Of a stretch of 64,000 bases of DNA, positions 9,485 to 18,491 are shown piece after piece. Origin of the DNA: Bacteroidota bacterium (GTDB lineage: Bacteria > Bacteroidota > Bacteroidia > B-17B0 > Aurantibacillaceae); NCBI GenBank assembly GCA_016708845.1, contig JADJFB010000019.1:1-64000 (forward strand), written 5' to 3'. Under the pieces are notes generated by a model. It did not search any database, was not told the origin of the DNA, and was given only the letters and a program-made list of their open reading frames with translations. How positions within the stretch are numbered: the stretch's first letter is position 1; the number at the start of each line of letters is the position of its first letter. The position numbers and the translations under genes were made by a program.

Positions 9485-9690
9485 TTATCATACGTTGGTA
9501 ATGGTGCGGCTGATTTTGGCGAAACGGTGTGGGGCAAAACGTAATAAGTTTTGAGCCAGCATGAGGGAAGCCAATTTTTTCGGTGGCATTGCGCTGACTT
9601 TTCGACTGAGAAAAAGATTGGAGTTGTCCGCCAGCTGGCGGATTGAATTTTTGTTTCTTTTTGTTCAAGCAAAAGAAAAGAAAAATTATG
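9485..9690. repeat. Intergenic repeat region with CCGCCAGCTGGCGG palindrome
   Basis: This gap lacks a credible gene. It contains a GC-richer stretch unlike its surroundings (GGTGGCATTGCGCTGACTTT and neighbours) and the palindrome CCGCCAGCTGGCGG at about 9627-9640. A related GCCAGCTGGCGGA core occurs in the terminator at 49886-49899. From memory, similar stretches recur between genes in many Bacteroidota. Two overlapping minus-strand open frames cross it and are best explained as repeat sequence. Confidence 0.6.
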
Positions 9691-9716
9691 TTGGTTCCAT
9701 TTACTAATTTATTTAC

Positions 9717-10778
9717 ATGAAAAGACTCCTACTCTCTCTAACATTAATCTCTACTTTTTGTTTCGCTCAAATTCCCGTGGGATATTATAACACAGCGCAA
9801 GGCTTAACAGGTAATCCATTAAAAATTGCCTTACATAATATCATTGATAATCATACGCAAATTTCCTATAATGGTTTATGGACAGCCTACAAAAAAACTG
9901 ATATAAAAGCCAACGGAAAAGTATGGGATATGTATAGCGATATTCCATCCGGTACACCACCCTATAATTTTACATTTGTAACTGACGAATGCGGAAATTA
10001 TGCAGTAGAAGGAGATTGTTATAATCGTGAACATAGCTGGCCTCAAAGTTGGTTCAACTCTGTTTCAGGACCAAGTTCTGATTTATTTCACGTGTATCCA
10101 ACGGATGGAAAAGTAAATGGTATAAGAAGTAATTATCCTTATGGTAATGTGAATGTGGCGAGTTTAACCACTTTAAACGGAAGTAAATTAGGAGCTTGTT
10201 CTGATTTAGGATTCAGCCAAACCGTGTTTGAACCTATTGACGAATACAAAGGAGATTTAGCCAGAACGTATTTTTATATGAGTACGCGTTATTATAGCGA
10301 AGATGGTGGTTGGTCAACATCAGGTGCAACCAATAAATCAAACATATTACCTTGGCAAATGAATGTATTATTACAATGGAATCAACAAGATCCAGTAAGT
10401 GCAAAAGAAATTGCGCGTAACGATTCTGTTTATTACAAATTTCAAAATAACCGTAATCCGTTTATTGATCATCCCGAGTGGGCGGATAGTATTTGGACAT
10501 TTGATACGGAAGTTTTTATTAAAGAAATTCAATTACAACATTCCTTTTCTATATTTCCAAATCCTGCTAGTAACTCATTTCAAATCATTAATAAAAATAA
10601 TTCTCAAAAACCAGTAACCATAAAAATCACAACAATCACAGGAGAATTATTGGAAGAGAAAGTAGTTTCTTTACAAGAATCTGTTTTAATTAATTGCGAA
10701 GATTGGGCAAATGGAATTTATATAATAAACTTAAGTTCAGAGCAATCAGTTTCTAATATCAAGTTTGTGAGGGAGTAA
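9717..10778 (+). CDS. Secreted endonuclease I with T9SS sorting domain
   Basis: 353 residues. Signal peptide 1-17 (ending FCFAQ), then an endonuclease I domain (EndA/Vvn type, about residues 20-265). Its hallmarks are NREHSWPQSWF with the catalytic His and DLFHVYPTDGKVNGIRSNYPYG. The last roughly 80 residues (from FSIFPNPASNSF) form a T9SS type A sorting domain. The enzyme is a non-specific nuclease, predicted to be released or surface-attached through T9SS, probably for phosphate or nucleotide scavenging. The ATG at 9717 gives the signal peptide directly. Several cysteines in the first half could form the disulfides seen in the family. Confidence 0.9.
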   Translation: MKRLLLSLTLISTFCFAQIPVGYYNTAQGLTGNPLKIALHNIIDNHTQISYNGLWTAYKKTDIKANGKVWDMYSDIPSGTPPYNFTFVTDECGNYAVEGDCYNREHSWPQSWFNSVSGPSSDLFHVYPTDGKVNGIRSNYPYGNVNVASLTTLNGSKLGACSDLGFSQTVFEPIDEYKGDLARTYFYMSTRYYSEDGGWSTSGATNKSNILPWQMNVLLQWNQQDPVSAKEIARNDSVYYKFQNNRNPFIDHPEWADSIWTFDTEVFIKEIQLQHSFSIFPNPASNSFQIINKNNSQKPVTIKITTITGELLEEKVVSLQESVLINCEDWANGIYIINLSSEQSVSNIKFVRE

Positions 10779-10781
10779 AAT

Positions 10782-11366
10782 TTACTTGATTACTTCGCTA
10801 ACTTGTTCAAATGTTTTTCCTGTGCCGCTTTTAGCATAGATAATATTTTTGTTTTTATCGAGAATATAAATTAAGGGTTTACCAGCCCCTAAGCTATGGT
10901 TTTTAATATAATCAGCAGCATTGGTAACAAAATAAATATCTGATTTATATTTATCTATAACCATCTCAACCTCTTTTGTTACTTCTTCTAAAAACACAAC
11001 TACTGTTAATGATTTAGTTTTATCTTTTTTTAATTTAACAAAGTAATCTAGTTCAACAAGACAAGCATCACAGTAATACTTATTGAAATTAATGATCACA
11101 TAATCCGTATTAAATTTCACCAAATTTATTTCTTTTTTATCATAAGTTGAAACTGGTGAATAAGGATAAGCACATCCAATAGCACGTTTCTGCCTGCTTT
11201 CCATTGCTTCTATGATATTATCAACCGTATCACCTACAGCTACATTTGTTAAACCTGCTAAAAAAACAGAAGTTTCAAATTTTAATTTTTGAAAGCAATC
11301 CGTATATATTTGAGCAAATGAGGATTGAAATAAAATCGTAAAAAAGAGAACAACTATTTTTTTCAT
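10782..11366 (-). CDS. Exported thioredoxin-like fold protein
   Basis: The ATG at 11364-11366 gives MKKIVVLFFTILFQSSFAQ, a good signal peptide; the longer frame from a TTG at 11408 would overlap the upstream gene and is less likely. The product is about 194 residues. NFNKYYCDACLVELDYF, with a Cys-x-x-Cys, sits where thioredoxin-like proteins carry their redox motif, and it is followed by LIYILDKNKNIIYAKSG, typical of the beta-hairpin of that fold. A periplasmic TlpA-like redox role is possible. Five other cysteines are present. It lies 28 bases after the stop of the TPR gene and is likely co-transcribed with it. Confidence 0.6.
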   Translation of the reverse strand: MKKIVVLFFTILFQSSFAQIYTDCFQKLKFETSVFLAGLTNVAVGDTVDNIIEAMESRQKRAIGCAYPYSPVSTYDKKEINLVKFNTDYVIINFNKYYCDACLVELDYFVKLKKDKTKSLTVVVFLEEVTKEVEMVIDKYKSDIYFVTNAADYIKNHSLGAGKPLIYILDKNKNIIYAKSGTGKTFEQVSEVIK

Positions 11367-11394
11367 GTGAATCTGTACAATAACGCCGTGAGTT

Positions 11395-12651
11395 CTATTT
11401 AGCAACAATATACTTTTTGTAGTACTGTAAAACTTTGTCTTTTCTTTTAGTTACAAAATCATGATACTGCTCATAAAAATCATAATGAAAACAAGTCACT
11501 AAAACATAACAATCTAAAAAACCATCTTTTTGCATTTTACGAGCTTGTTCTAAAGATGGGTCTGTGCTGTTTTTTAGCATTTCTTCCCAGCTATACACTT
11601 CTAAATAACCAGCATCACTTAATTTATTAGGTGTTGTAATAATACCTTTTGAATTACAATTTGGCTTCATATTATCCAATGCTTTTTGGTAAAATGTCCA
11701 AGGCGCAGTTACTGTTTTTGGTTTTTCTGGTTTATACTCATTTAAAGAAGATTGAGTTGTATCAACCATTTTATTTGGCATAACAGCGCGAGGTGTCCAT
11801 GTAAAGTCAAGTTTTTTGTCTGAAAAATATAATGCGTCTCGCATTTTTTCAGATATCGAAAGATCAGGATATACAAGCATTGCATCGATACATTCTTCTA
11901 CGCACTTATCATATAATTTTTGTTTTCCGTAAGTATCAATCAAATACTTTCTTGGTTCTAACAAGTCGGGGAATGTTTTTACTGCCGCTCGAAAAGCTTC
12001 TGCTGCATTCACATAATTTCCAGTAAAATAAAAACAATCGCCCATATATAAACTTACCTTGAAAAAATCTGACTGTTCTTCAATAACACGTTTATATAAC
12101 TTAGCAGCTTCCTCATAATTCTTTTTGCCAAATTCACCCTCTGCACTATTATAATATTTAATTGCTTTTTTACTAACAGCAGTATCAGTTTCTGGATCTA
12201 TTTTTTTTTGTCTAAGTATTGTAGAGCAATAATAAGCATCATCCGATGTAAGAAGCGCTTGTCTAAAAGTATAGATATATTTACTGTAAGCCCTTTTTGA
12301 TGGACTAATTTTACTAATCATATCTACAATAGCGTTACTCATTGAATCATTTTCGGTTTTATTACCATCTTTATCTTTAGTTGTAACTGTCATCTTGCCA
12401 GAAAATAAGCCGTCTATTAATTTCGAATCTTCATAATCCTTATATCTTAGCTTAGACAAAAAATCCCAACCTTTACCATACTCTGGATTATCTTCCAATA
12501 ATTTTTCAAGATATTCAGTCGCATCTTTATATTTTTCTTTTTCCGCTAAAGCATATACTTTTTCCATTTTTTTATCTAATGGATTTGATTGAGAAAATAA
12601 AGTAATAGCTTGAATGCAAATAGCCGCAATTAGTAACAAGGTTTTCTTCAT
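11395..12651 (-). CDS. Exported tetratricopeptide repeat protein
   Basis: 418 residues with a signal peptide (MKKTLLLIAAICIQAITLFSQ). TPR-like helices are visible at about residues 30-65 (EKYKDATEYLEKLLEDNPEYGKGWDFL), 175-210 (KKNYEEAAKLYKRVIEEQ) and 212-245 (DCFYFTGNYVNAAEAFRAAVKTFP). The C-terminal 120 residues lack clear repeats. TPR proteins mediate protein contacts, and no specific partner can be named. It probably forms a two-gene unit with the thioredoxin-like gene downstream. Confidence 0.75.
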   Translation of the reverse strand: MKKTLLLIAAICIQAITLFSQSNPLDKKMEKVYALAEKEKYKDATEYLEKLLEDNPEYGKGWDFLSKLRYKDYEDSKLIDGLFSGKMTVTTKDKDGNKTENDSMSNAIVDMISKISPSKRAYSKYIYTFRQALLTSDDAYYCSTILRQKKIDPETDTAVSKKAIKYYNSAEGEFGKKNYEEAAKLYKRVIEEQSDFFKVSLYMGDCFYFTGNYVNAAEAFRAAVKTFPDLLEPRKYLIDTYGKQKLYDKCVEECIDAMLVYPDLSISEKMRDALYFSDKKLDFTWTPRAVMPNKMVDTTQSSLNEYKPEKPKTVTAPWTFYQKALDNMKPNCNSKGIITTPNKLSDAGYLEVYSWEEMLKNSTDPSLEQARKMQKDGFLDCYVLVTCFHYDFYEQYHDFVTKRKDKVLQYYKKYIVAK

Positions 12652-12757
12652 AAGAGAAAAGTTAGGGTTCGTTTATTAAATGTAGGATATTATTTTATAT
12701 AATCAAAAATGAAAAAACAATAAATCCAAAGGTGTATAAAATATTAAAATGAGTTTA

Positions 12758-13451
12758 TTACCCTTGTGGCTGAAAATTTAATTTTAAAAGAATTACGATA
12801 TAATCCCATAAAAAATGACAGATGATAAGAATTTTAATATTTCGGTATTTGTAATAATGCAAGGCAAATACAAGTCCTATAATAAAAGGACCAATCACAT
12901 TTAACGCTGTACCATAACCAAAATGTATCAATCCAAAAATAACAGAAGAAATGATGATGCTAAGATATGTTTTATTAAATAAAAGTTGCAAGCGAGGCAT
13001 GATATAACCTCTAAATACTAATTCCTCAGTTATACCAGCGGTAAGACATGTAAGCACCACTAAAAAATGATTGTGCCTGAATATGTCTATTATTTTATTT
13101 AAACTATTACTATCTTTTTTTTAACCCTAACAATGTCCAAACTATAGAAAACACAATTAAAACAACAACCACAACTAAAAGAGTAGTAATTACCGATAAA
13201 ATATAATATCCTACAGAATATTTTTTTTCTTCCCACAACAACAAGGGTTGTTTTTCGATTTGACGGACATAAATAAAAAGTACCGCAAGCGCTAACCAGA
13301 TGGCTTGCGCGAAGAAAATAATGCTGCTTCATCCGATAACAATAATACATCCTTGAACAAATTTAGAAACTACTAAAGCTGCGAAAAATAAAACAATAGA
13401 AACAATAATCCCTATAGCAATTGTTTTTTTATTTGAATGTTCTATTGTCAT
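12758..13451 (-). pseudogene. CPBP family intramembrane metalloprotease, interrupted
   Basis: Reading from the ATG at 13449-13451, the frame opens with a membrane helix (AIGIIVSIVLFFAAL), meets an in-frame TGA at 13329-13331, and continues in the same frame through further helices to LLGLKKR before shifting. Adding one base in the T8 run at 13115-13122 joins it to the C-terminal part. That part carries the CPBP signatures EELVFRG (motif 1, Glu-Glu), FGLIHF and HFLWD. CPBP (CAAX protease/bacteriocin-processing) proteins are membrane metalloproteases. One stop plus one shift means either a decaying gene or two sequencing errors; given the other homopolymer indels in this window, I cannot tell which. 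Confidence 0.65.
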
Positions 13452-13460
13452 GTTGTTTAG

Positions 13461-13494
13461 TAAAAAAGCCATCCGCTGGTTAGTGGATGGCTTT
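13461..13494 (-). terminator. Intrinsic terminator downstream of lpdA
   Basis: Arms AAAGCCATCC (13465-13474) and GGATGGCTTT (13485-13494) form a perfect 10-bp stem with a 10-base loop. Read on the minus strand it runs into six Ts. It lies about 50 bases past the lpdA stop and just upstream of the CPBP start. Confidence 0.85.
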
Positions 13495-13541
13495 ATTGTT
13501 TTATTCTAGCTTGTCTTCGACTCCGCTCATACAACTCAAAA

Positions 13542-14926
13542 TTATAAATGTATTACTTCGCCGTAAGCAGCAGCAGCAGCTTCCATAATCTTCGCTCATG
13601 GTTGGGTGAGGTGAATCGTTTTAATTAATTCATGTCCTGTTGTTTCTAATTTACGAATCGCTACTATTTCAGCAATCATTTCCGTTACATTAGCACCAAT
13701 CATGTGAGCTCCTAATAACTCTCCGTATTTAGCATCAAAAATTAATTTAATAAATCCATCTTTTGCACCCGAAGCACTTGCTTTACCTGATGCAGAGAAT
13801 GGGAATTTACCAACTTTTAAAGTATATCCTTTTTCTTTCGCTTGTTTTTCTGTCATACCAACCGAAGCAACTTCTGGTTGGCAATACGTACAACCTGGGA
13901 TATTATTATAATCAATTGGTTCTGTATGAACACCTGCAATTTTCTCAACACAAGTAATACCTTCTGCAGAAGCAACGTGAGCTAACGCTTGACCAGGAAC
14001 GCAATCACCAATTGCATAATAACCAGGTACGTTTGTAGCATAATATTTATCAACTACAATTTTACCTTTATCAGTTGCAATACCAACGCTTTCTAAACCT
14101 AAACCTGTAATGTTTGCTTCAATACCAACCGCTGATAAAACGATTTCTGCTTCTAAAACAACATTACCCGTTTTTGTTTTTACATTTACTTTGCTAATAT
14201 CTCCTTTTGTATCTACACTCTCAACAGATGCTTCTGTCATAATTTCGATACCTGTTTTCTTTAACGATTTTTCTAACTGCTTAGATACTTCTTCATCTTC
14301 TACAGGAACAATGTTTGGCATAAATTCCACAATGGTTACTTTAGTTCCCATGGTTGCGTAAAAATACGCGAACTCAACACCAATAGCTCCAGAACCAACA
14401 ACTACCATTGTTTTTGGTAATTTAGGTAAAGTCATAGCTTCACGGTAACCAATAATTTTTTTACCATCTTGTGGTAAGTTTGGTAACACACGAGAACGAG
14501 CCCCTGTTGCAATAATAATATGTTTCCTTCAACTATACTTACTTTTCCATCAGCTGCTTTTACCTCTACTTTTTTTCCTGCTTTAACGGTGGCAGTTCCC
14601 ATAATGACATCAATCTTGTTCTTTTTCATTAAGAACTGAATGCCTTTGCTCATACCGTCTGCTACATCGCGGCTACGTTTAATCACTGCACCAAAATCAG
14701 CTTTGATATTATCTGCACTAATGCCATATTCTTTTGAGTGATTTAAGTATTCGAATACTTGAGCACTTTTTAATAAAGCTTTAGTTGGTATACAGCCCCA
14801 GTTAAGGCAAATACCTCCTAGGCTTTCTCTTTCAATAATAGCAGTTTTTAATCCTAATTGAGAAGCGCGAATTGCAGTAACATAACCGCCTGGTCCGCTT
14901 CCTATAACAATAACATCGTAGTTCAT
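13542..14926 (-). CDS. lpdA: Dihydrolipoyl dehydrogenase (frameshifted)
   Basis: The E3 flavoprotein of 2-oxoacid dehydrogenase and glycine cleavage complexes, which reoxidises dihydrolipoamide with NAD+. Residues 7-15 hold the FAD loop GSGPGGYVT, and GGICLNWGCIPTKALL contains the redox-active disulfide C-x4-C. The second part has the NAD-binding GSGAIGVEFA and an E3-like interface domain. The gene is split. The first frame breaks at TTT 14523-14525, where adding a base restores HIIIATGARSRVLPN. The end is broken twice more: at about 13608-13613 (a missing C would give HPHP, with the catalytic His) and at about 13588-13591. The true end is the TAA at 13542-13544 after AAAAAYGEVIHL. An intact gene is expected in the organism. 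Confidence 0.88.
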
Positions 14927-14995
14927 AGTGTGAGTTTTTAGTGGTGCTAATATAAAGTTTTTTTTAATATTTCTTTAACCTGTTTTGATTAAAAT

Positions 14996-15147
14996 AAAGT
15001 CCGAATGGACTTTAATATGAATAGAATTAAAACATTCATTATAACAACAACCCTAAAAGGGTTGAATTCATAAAATTATTAAACCCCTTTAGGGTTTACA
15101 AAAGAAGGTTTTATGTTGTTCTATTCAAATTTAATCCCTTCGGGATT
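14996..15147. repeat. Array of four small hairpins, intergenic repeat unit
   Basis: Four compact palindromes follow each other: AAAGTCCGAATGGACTTT (14996-15013), CAACCCTAAAAGGGTTG (15048-15064), AAACCCCTTTAGGGTTT (15081-15097) and AATCCCTTCGGGATT (15133-15147). The flanks TATGAATAGAA and TTCTATTCAAA are themselves inverted, so the whole roughly 150-base unit is mirror-like. It fills the gap between the LacI-type gene stop and lpdA. It is not a CRISPR, since the units differ and no spacers exist. Confidence 0.75.
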
Positions 15148-15148
15148 A

Positions 15149-16174
15149 TTAATTCCTAGAAATAATAGAGGTTGGTAACACAATTTTTTTAACGCTAGAG
15201 TTATTATCCTTATCGTCGATTAATTGTAATGCAAGGTTGGCCGCTTCAATTCCAATCTGCTCAACCGGTTGAGATACAGAAATAATGTTTGGTTTTACAA
15301 AATCAAATAAGCTGATATCATCAAAAGAAGCAAATAAAACACCTTCTTTTTTGGCATCAAATCCAATCTCGTTAAACACATTTAAACAAGCAGTTGCAAT
15401 ATGATTATTCAAGGTATAAATCGCATCAATTTTATTAGATTGCTTTAAGCGTTTTAATAGTTTCTCTCTCACGTCCTTCTGGATATTATTGAAAGAAATT
15501 TCCATTAAATTTTCTTCTTTAAATGGAATATCATATTTTTTTAAAGCATCTTTATAACCTTTTACACGCTCAGTTAACGAACTGATGTGAGAAGGCGTGA
15601 TGTTTAGAGCCAAAATATTTTTACATCCTTTATGAATTAATAAATCGGTTAATTCAAATGAACCTTGATAATTATTAGCCACTACATAATTAGATTCAAT
15701 ATCTGGTAAGTAACGATCAATAAAAACTATAGGAAAATTACGTAAACGCTCTTTTTTAAAATATTCGCCAGATGTATTGGTAGTAGCAATAATTAAACCA
15801 TCAATCATGTGTTGTTCGGCAAATAAGCTGATGAGTTTTTCCTCTCTCTCCACATTTTCATCAGTACTGCAAATCATTAAGTTATAACCTTTTGCAGCTA
15901 ATTCTTTTTCAACATACTTCGCAATATTAGAATAAAAAGGATTAGAAATATCTGCCACTAACAAGCCTATTAAATGACTTTTACCAGTTCTTAAGGCACG
16001 AGCAAACACATTTGGTGTATATTCCATTTCTCCAGCCTTGGCTAACACTTTTTCTTGTGTTTTTTTACTAATGCCGTAAGCATCGCCTTTGCCGTTAATA
16101 ACCATTGATACTAATGTTTTTGATACATTTAGTTCTTTGGCAATGTCTTCTAACAATGTTTTTTTAATACCCAT
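15149..16174 (-). CDS. LacI family transcriptional regulator
   Basis: 341 residues. The N-terminal helix-turn-helix (about residues 5-50, TLLEDIAKELNVSKTLVSMVINGKG) matches LacI-type DNA-binding domains. The rest is a periplasmic-binding-protein-like sensor domain (GLLVADISNPFYSNIAKYVE, DGLIIATTN, FIDRYLP, FASFDDIS). It would bind an operator as a dimer, with a sugar or nucleotide-like effector. No transporter or sugar enzyme lies next to it, so the regulon is not evident. The ATG at 16172-16174 places the HTH at the usual position. Confidence 0.9.
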   Translation of the reverse strand: MGIKKTLLEDIAKELNVSKTLVSMVINGKGDAYGISKKTQEKVLAKAGEMEYTPNVFARALRTGKSHLIGLLVADISNPFYSNIAKYVEKELAAKGYNLMICSTDENVEREEKLISLFAEQHMIDGLIIATTNTSGEYFKKERLRNFPIVFIDRYLPDIESNYVVANNYQGSFELTDLLIHKGCKNILALNITPSHISSLTERVKGYKDALKKYDIPFKEENLMEISFNNIQKDVREKLLKRLKQSNKIDAIYTLNNHIATACLNVFNEIGFDAKKEGVLFASFDDISLFDFVKPNIISVSQPVEQIGIEAANLALQLIDDKDNNSSVKKIVLPTSIISRN

Positions 16175-16275
16175 GAGTGTTTAATTTATAACTTGTCTAA
16201 ACAAATATAACGAATTCTAAATAAGTTTAGATTGTTTTTCTAAATTATTTAGTGAAATAATGCTATGGATTAGGG

Positions 16276-16343
16276 AGCACTTCGACTACGCTTAGTGTCC
16301 TAATTTACTGCCGGCGGTTAAGCGGAGCCGAAACCAGCCGACA
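16276..16343. repeat. Dispersed palindromic repeat, family A, copy 2
   Basis: CACTTCGACTACGCTTAGTG (16278-16297) and CGGTTAAGCGGAGCCGAAA (16314-16332) are the two halves of the same repeat seen at 589-648 and 31380-31432, with several mismatches. It sits between the LacI-type regulator promoter region and the NUDIX gene stop. Confidence 0.6.
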
Positions 16344-16351
16344 TACCCAGA

Positions 16352-16960
16352 CTAAACCAAATCCTTAATAACCTGTAAAATAGCTGGGTAAGAATTTGAA
16401 ATAACATGTTCCTTAATTTGAGCTTTATTAAACCACTTTACTCTTTCAATACTTTCTTCTAATTGCGGAACCAAAGTACCTTCATGCTTGGTAGTCATGC
16501 TATACCAGTATGTTTTTTTAAGTGCATAGGCACCTTTATGAGGATAAATATGATAAGTTGGTTCTAAAGTTTTAGTGATAGTTAATTGAGTAATACCACA
16601 TTCCTCTTCGCATTCTCTAATGGCTGCTTCTTCAGGCCCTTCTCCCATATCTAATTTACCTTTTGGTAAATCCCAACGCTTTAATCTAAAAATGAATAAA
16701 AATGTGTCGCCTTTTTCAATTAAACCACCTGCGGCATAAATATATTTGAATGCTTTTCTGAATTTTTCGAGTCCGTTTTCTAAATTTTCGGTTTCAAAAG
16801 TTAATAAAGTTTCCGAGGATTCATCTGCAAATTTAACAAACTCATCTAGTATTTCTGATTTTTTTAAAGCATCTAAATTTTTAAATGATTGATTTTCTGT
16901 ACTTTGATTTTTTTGTTGAAGAATAATTTTTTTCGACAAATAATATATAGTGATGTTCAT
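16352..16960 (-). CDS. NUDIX hydrolase
   Basis: 202 residues. A complete Nudix box (G-x5-E-x7-R-E-C-E-E-E-C-G-I) spans about residues 101-123, within GKLDMGEGPEE...RECEEECGI. NUDIX enzymes hydrolyse nucleoside diphosphates linked to another moiety; the actual substrate is unknown. The N-terminal 75 residues are a separate, less conserved region. The gene is divergent from pyrE with only 46 bases between starts, an arrangement I recall as common in Bacteroidota. Confidence 0.9.
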   Translation of the reverse strand: MNITIYYLSKKIILQQKNQSTENQSFKNLDALKKSEILDEFVKFADESSETLLTFETENLENGLEKFRKAFKYIYAAGGLIEKGDTFLFIFRLKRWDLPKGKLDMGEGPEEAAIRECEEECGITQLTITKTLEPTYHIYPHKGAYALKKTYWYSMTTKHEGTLVPQLEESIERVKWFNKAQIKEHVISNSYPAILQVIKDLV

Positions 16961-16991
16961 AATTTGATGTGTTTTGTACTGTAAATACTGC

Positions 16992-16999
16992 TATTTTTG
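16992..16999 (+). promoter_or_regulatory. Candidate -7 box upstream of pyrE
   Basis: TATTTTTG matches the Bacteroidota -7 consensus TAnnTTTG. A TTTG at 16973-16976 lies upstream with a spacing of 15 bases, shorter than the usual 19 or so. The pyrE ATG at 17007 is only 7 bases further on, so the transcript would have almost no leader. Confidence 0.35.
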
Positions 17000-17006
17000 A
17001 CGCCCT

Positions 17007-17651
17007 ATGACAATGACACCATTTGATGCCGCGCATAAAGTTGCCGAATTTTTATTACAAATCAAAGCAATTAAACTTCAACCAGAACAACCATTTACTT
17101 GGGCTTCGGGTTGGAAATCACCTATTTACTGCGACAACCGCAAAACATTATCTTATCCACAAATTAGAACTTATATCCGTCAACAATACGTTAACGTGAT
17201 TAATGATCAATTTGGAAAACCAGATGTGATTGCTGGTGTAGCAACAGGAGGGATTGCGCAAGGCGCTTTAATTGCACAAGATATGGGTTTACCATTTGTG
17301 TATGTACGCAGCGAAGCAAAAAAACATGGCTTAACTAACATGGTGGAAGGTGTTGTTGAAAAAGATCAAAGCGTAGTAGTCATTGAAGATTTAATTTCAA
17401 CTGGCGGAAGCAGTATTAAAGCAGTAGATGCTTTGCGTGAGCAAGGTTGTAATGTAAAAGGTATGGTTGCCATTTTCACTTATGGTTTTGATGAAGCAAC
17501 TGAAAACATGAAAAAAGCAAATTGTGCTTTAACTACCTTATGCGATTATAACACCTTAATTGAAGTGGCTTTAAAACACAAATACATTAATGAAGCAGAT
17601 TTAGAGCCATTAAAACAATGGAGAGAAAGTCCTTCAACCTGGAAACAATAA
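17007..17651 (+). CDS. pyrE: Orotate phosphoribosyltransferase
   Basis: 214 residues, the usual length. It converts orotate and PRPP to OMP in pyrimidine synthesis. The PRPP-binding motif VVVIEDLISTGGSSIKA lies at about residues 122-138, with FTWASGWKSPIYCDNR near the N-terminus and VATGGIAQGAL in the middle, all typical of PyrE. There are two ATGs 6 bases apart; I kept the first. The SRPBCC gene follows after 9 bases, so they probably share a transcript. Confidence 0.95.
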   Translation: MTMTPFDAAHKVAEFLLQIKAIKLQPEQPFTWASGWKSPIYCDNRKTLSYPQIRTYIRQQYVNVINDQFGKPDVIAGVATGGIAQGALIAQDMGLPFVYVRSEAKKHGLTNMVEGVVEKDQSVVVIEDLISTGGSSIKAVDALREQGCNVKGMVAIFTYGFDEATENMKKANCALTTLCDYNTLIEVALKHKYINEADLEPLKQWRESPSTWKQ

Positions 17652-17660
17652 TTTATTCTC

Positions 17661-18059
17661 TTGGCACATTTTAGTATACTTAGCGAAACTCATTCTGCAA
17701 AATCAACAACCGATACGTTGTTTGATTTTATGGGTGATTTCAACAACTTCAAACATTTATTACCAGAAGATAAAATTCAAGATTTTGAATGTACTTCAGA
17801 ACAATGCTCCTTTGGTATTAAAGGGTTGATGCCTTTAACTATTAAAATAAAAGAGCGTTTACCAAAATCTCGCATTACATTTGAAACAACTGGCATTGCT
17901 AAATTTGTATTCACTCTTCATATTAATTTATTAGAAAACCAACAAACCAACGTTGAGTTAGAGGGCGATATGAATCCATTTATTAAAGCAATGGCTGAAA
18001 AACCTTTAAGAGAATTGGTAAATACCATGTCTAGTAAATTGGCGGCGTTGTCTGTATAA
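17661..18059 (+). CDS. SRPBCC-fold protein
   Basis: 132 residues, read from a TTG at 17661 because no ATG or GTG precedes the conserved start. The sequence AHFSILSETHSAKSTTDTLFDFMGDFNNFKHLLPEDKI, ending with a helix (MAEKPLRELVNTMSSKLAAL), fits the SRPBCC/START-like helix-grip fold, which binds hydrophobic ligands or acts in assembly. The same kind of protein sits behind pyrE in other Bacteroidota, so the pairing is probably old. Its ligand is unknown. Confidence 0.65.
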   Translation: MAHFSILSETHSAKSTTDTLFDFMGDFNNFKHLLPEDKIQDFECTSEQCSFGIKGLMPLTIKIKERLPKSRITFETTGIAKFVFTLHINLLENQQTNVELEGDMNPFIKAMAEKPLRELVNTMSSKLAALSV

Positions 18060-18083
18060 AATTTTTCTTTTCTTTGTATTGTC

Positions 18084-18104
18084 ACCCTGAACTTGTTTCA
18101 GGGT
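18084..18104. repeat. Palindromic repeat ACCCTGAA...TTTCAGGGT
   Basis: ACCCTGAA (18084-18091) and TTTCAGGGT (18096-18104) form a hairpin with a 4-base loop, 25 bases after the SRPBCC stop. The sequence is a widespread type of dispersed palindromic repeat. It lacks a following T-tract on the plus strand, so it is probably not a terminator. Confidence 0.55.
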
Positions 18105-18168
18105 CTAATTGAGATGCTGAATCACGCAAAAGCTTGACAGTATGACTTTAAAATAAAAAAACTAAAAC

Positions 18169-18462
18169 ATGAATAACTTTAAAATTAACGTTACCATTCA
18201 ATTATTGCCAACCAAATGTACTGCTAATAAAATTGAATTAATTGATAAAGCCATTGCTTGCATTAAAGAATCTAAACTAAAATATTTGGTTTGTCCGTTT
18301 GAAACTGTAGTAGAAGGGACATATCAAGAAATTTTTGATTTAGTAAATAAAATCAGAACAACTACTTTGAACAATGGATGCGAAGAATTATTAATTAATA
18401 TGAAAATGCATGCTGGTAATAAAGATTTATTTTTTGAAGATAAATTGGTGAAGTATTCATAA
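18169..18462 (+). CDS. Thiamine-binding protein family (MTH1187/YkoF-like)
   Basis: 97 residues, the size of single-domain MTH1187/DUF77 (Thiamine_BP) proteins. KINVTIQLLPTKC at the start, LKYLVCPFETVVEGTYQEIFDLVNKI in the middle and INMKMHAG near the end follow the family pattern (including the P-x-x-T-x-V/I-E-G stretch). The family binds thiamine or its pyrimidine (HMP) and forms ferredoxin-like tetramers. No thiamine operon or TPP riboswitch-like sequence is visible next to it, so it stands alone. Confidence 0.8.
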   Translation: MNNFKINVTIQLLPTKCTANKIELIDKAIACIKESKLKYLVCPFETVVEGTYQEIFDLVNKIRTTTLNNGCEELLINMKMHAGNKDLFFEDKLVKYS

Positions 18463-18491
18463 AAATAGTTCCCGCTGATACTAAAAGAATC

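Noticed and set aside
9442..9672. Two minus-strand open frames of 67-76 residues
   Set aside because: They overlap each other and the repeat block, with a low-complexity, Lys/Gln/Pro-rich translation; I read them as repeat DNA.
14996..15147. CRISPR-like array
   Set aside because: The four palindromes are different from one another and there is no constant repeat-spacer pattern.
18060..18168. TPP riboswitch before the thiamine-binding-family gene
   Set aside because: I see no conserved CTGAGA...ACCTGA-type cores; the gap holds only the ACCCTGAA palindrome.
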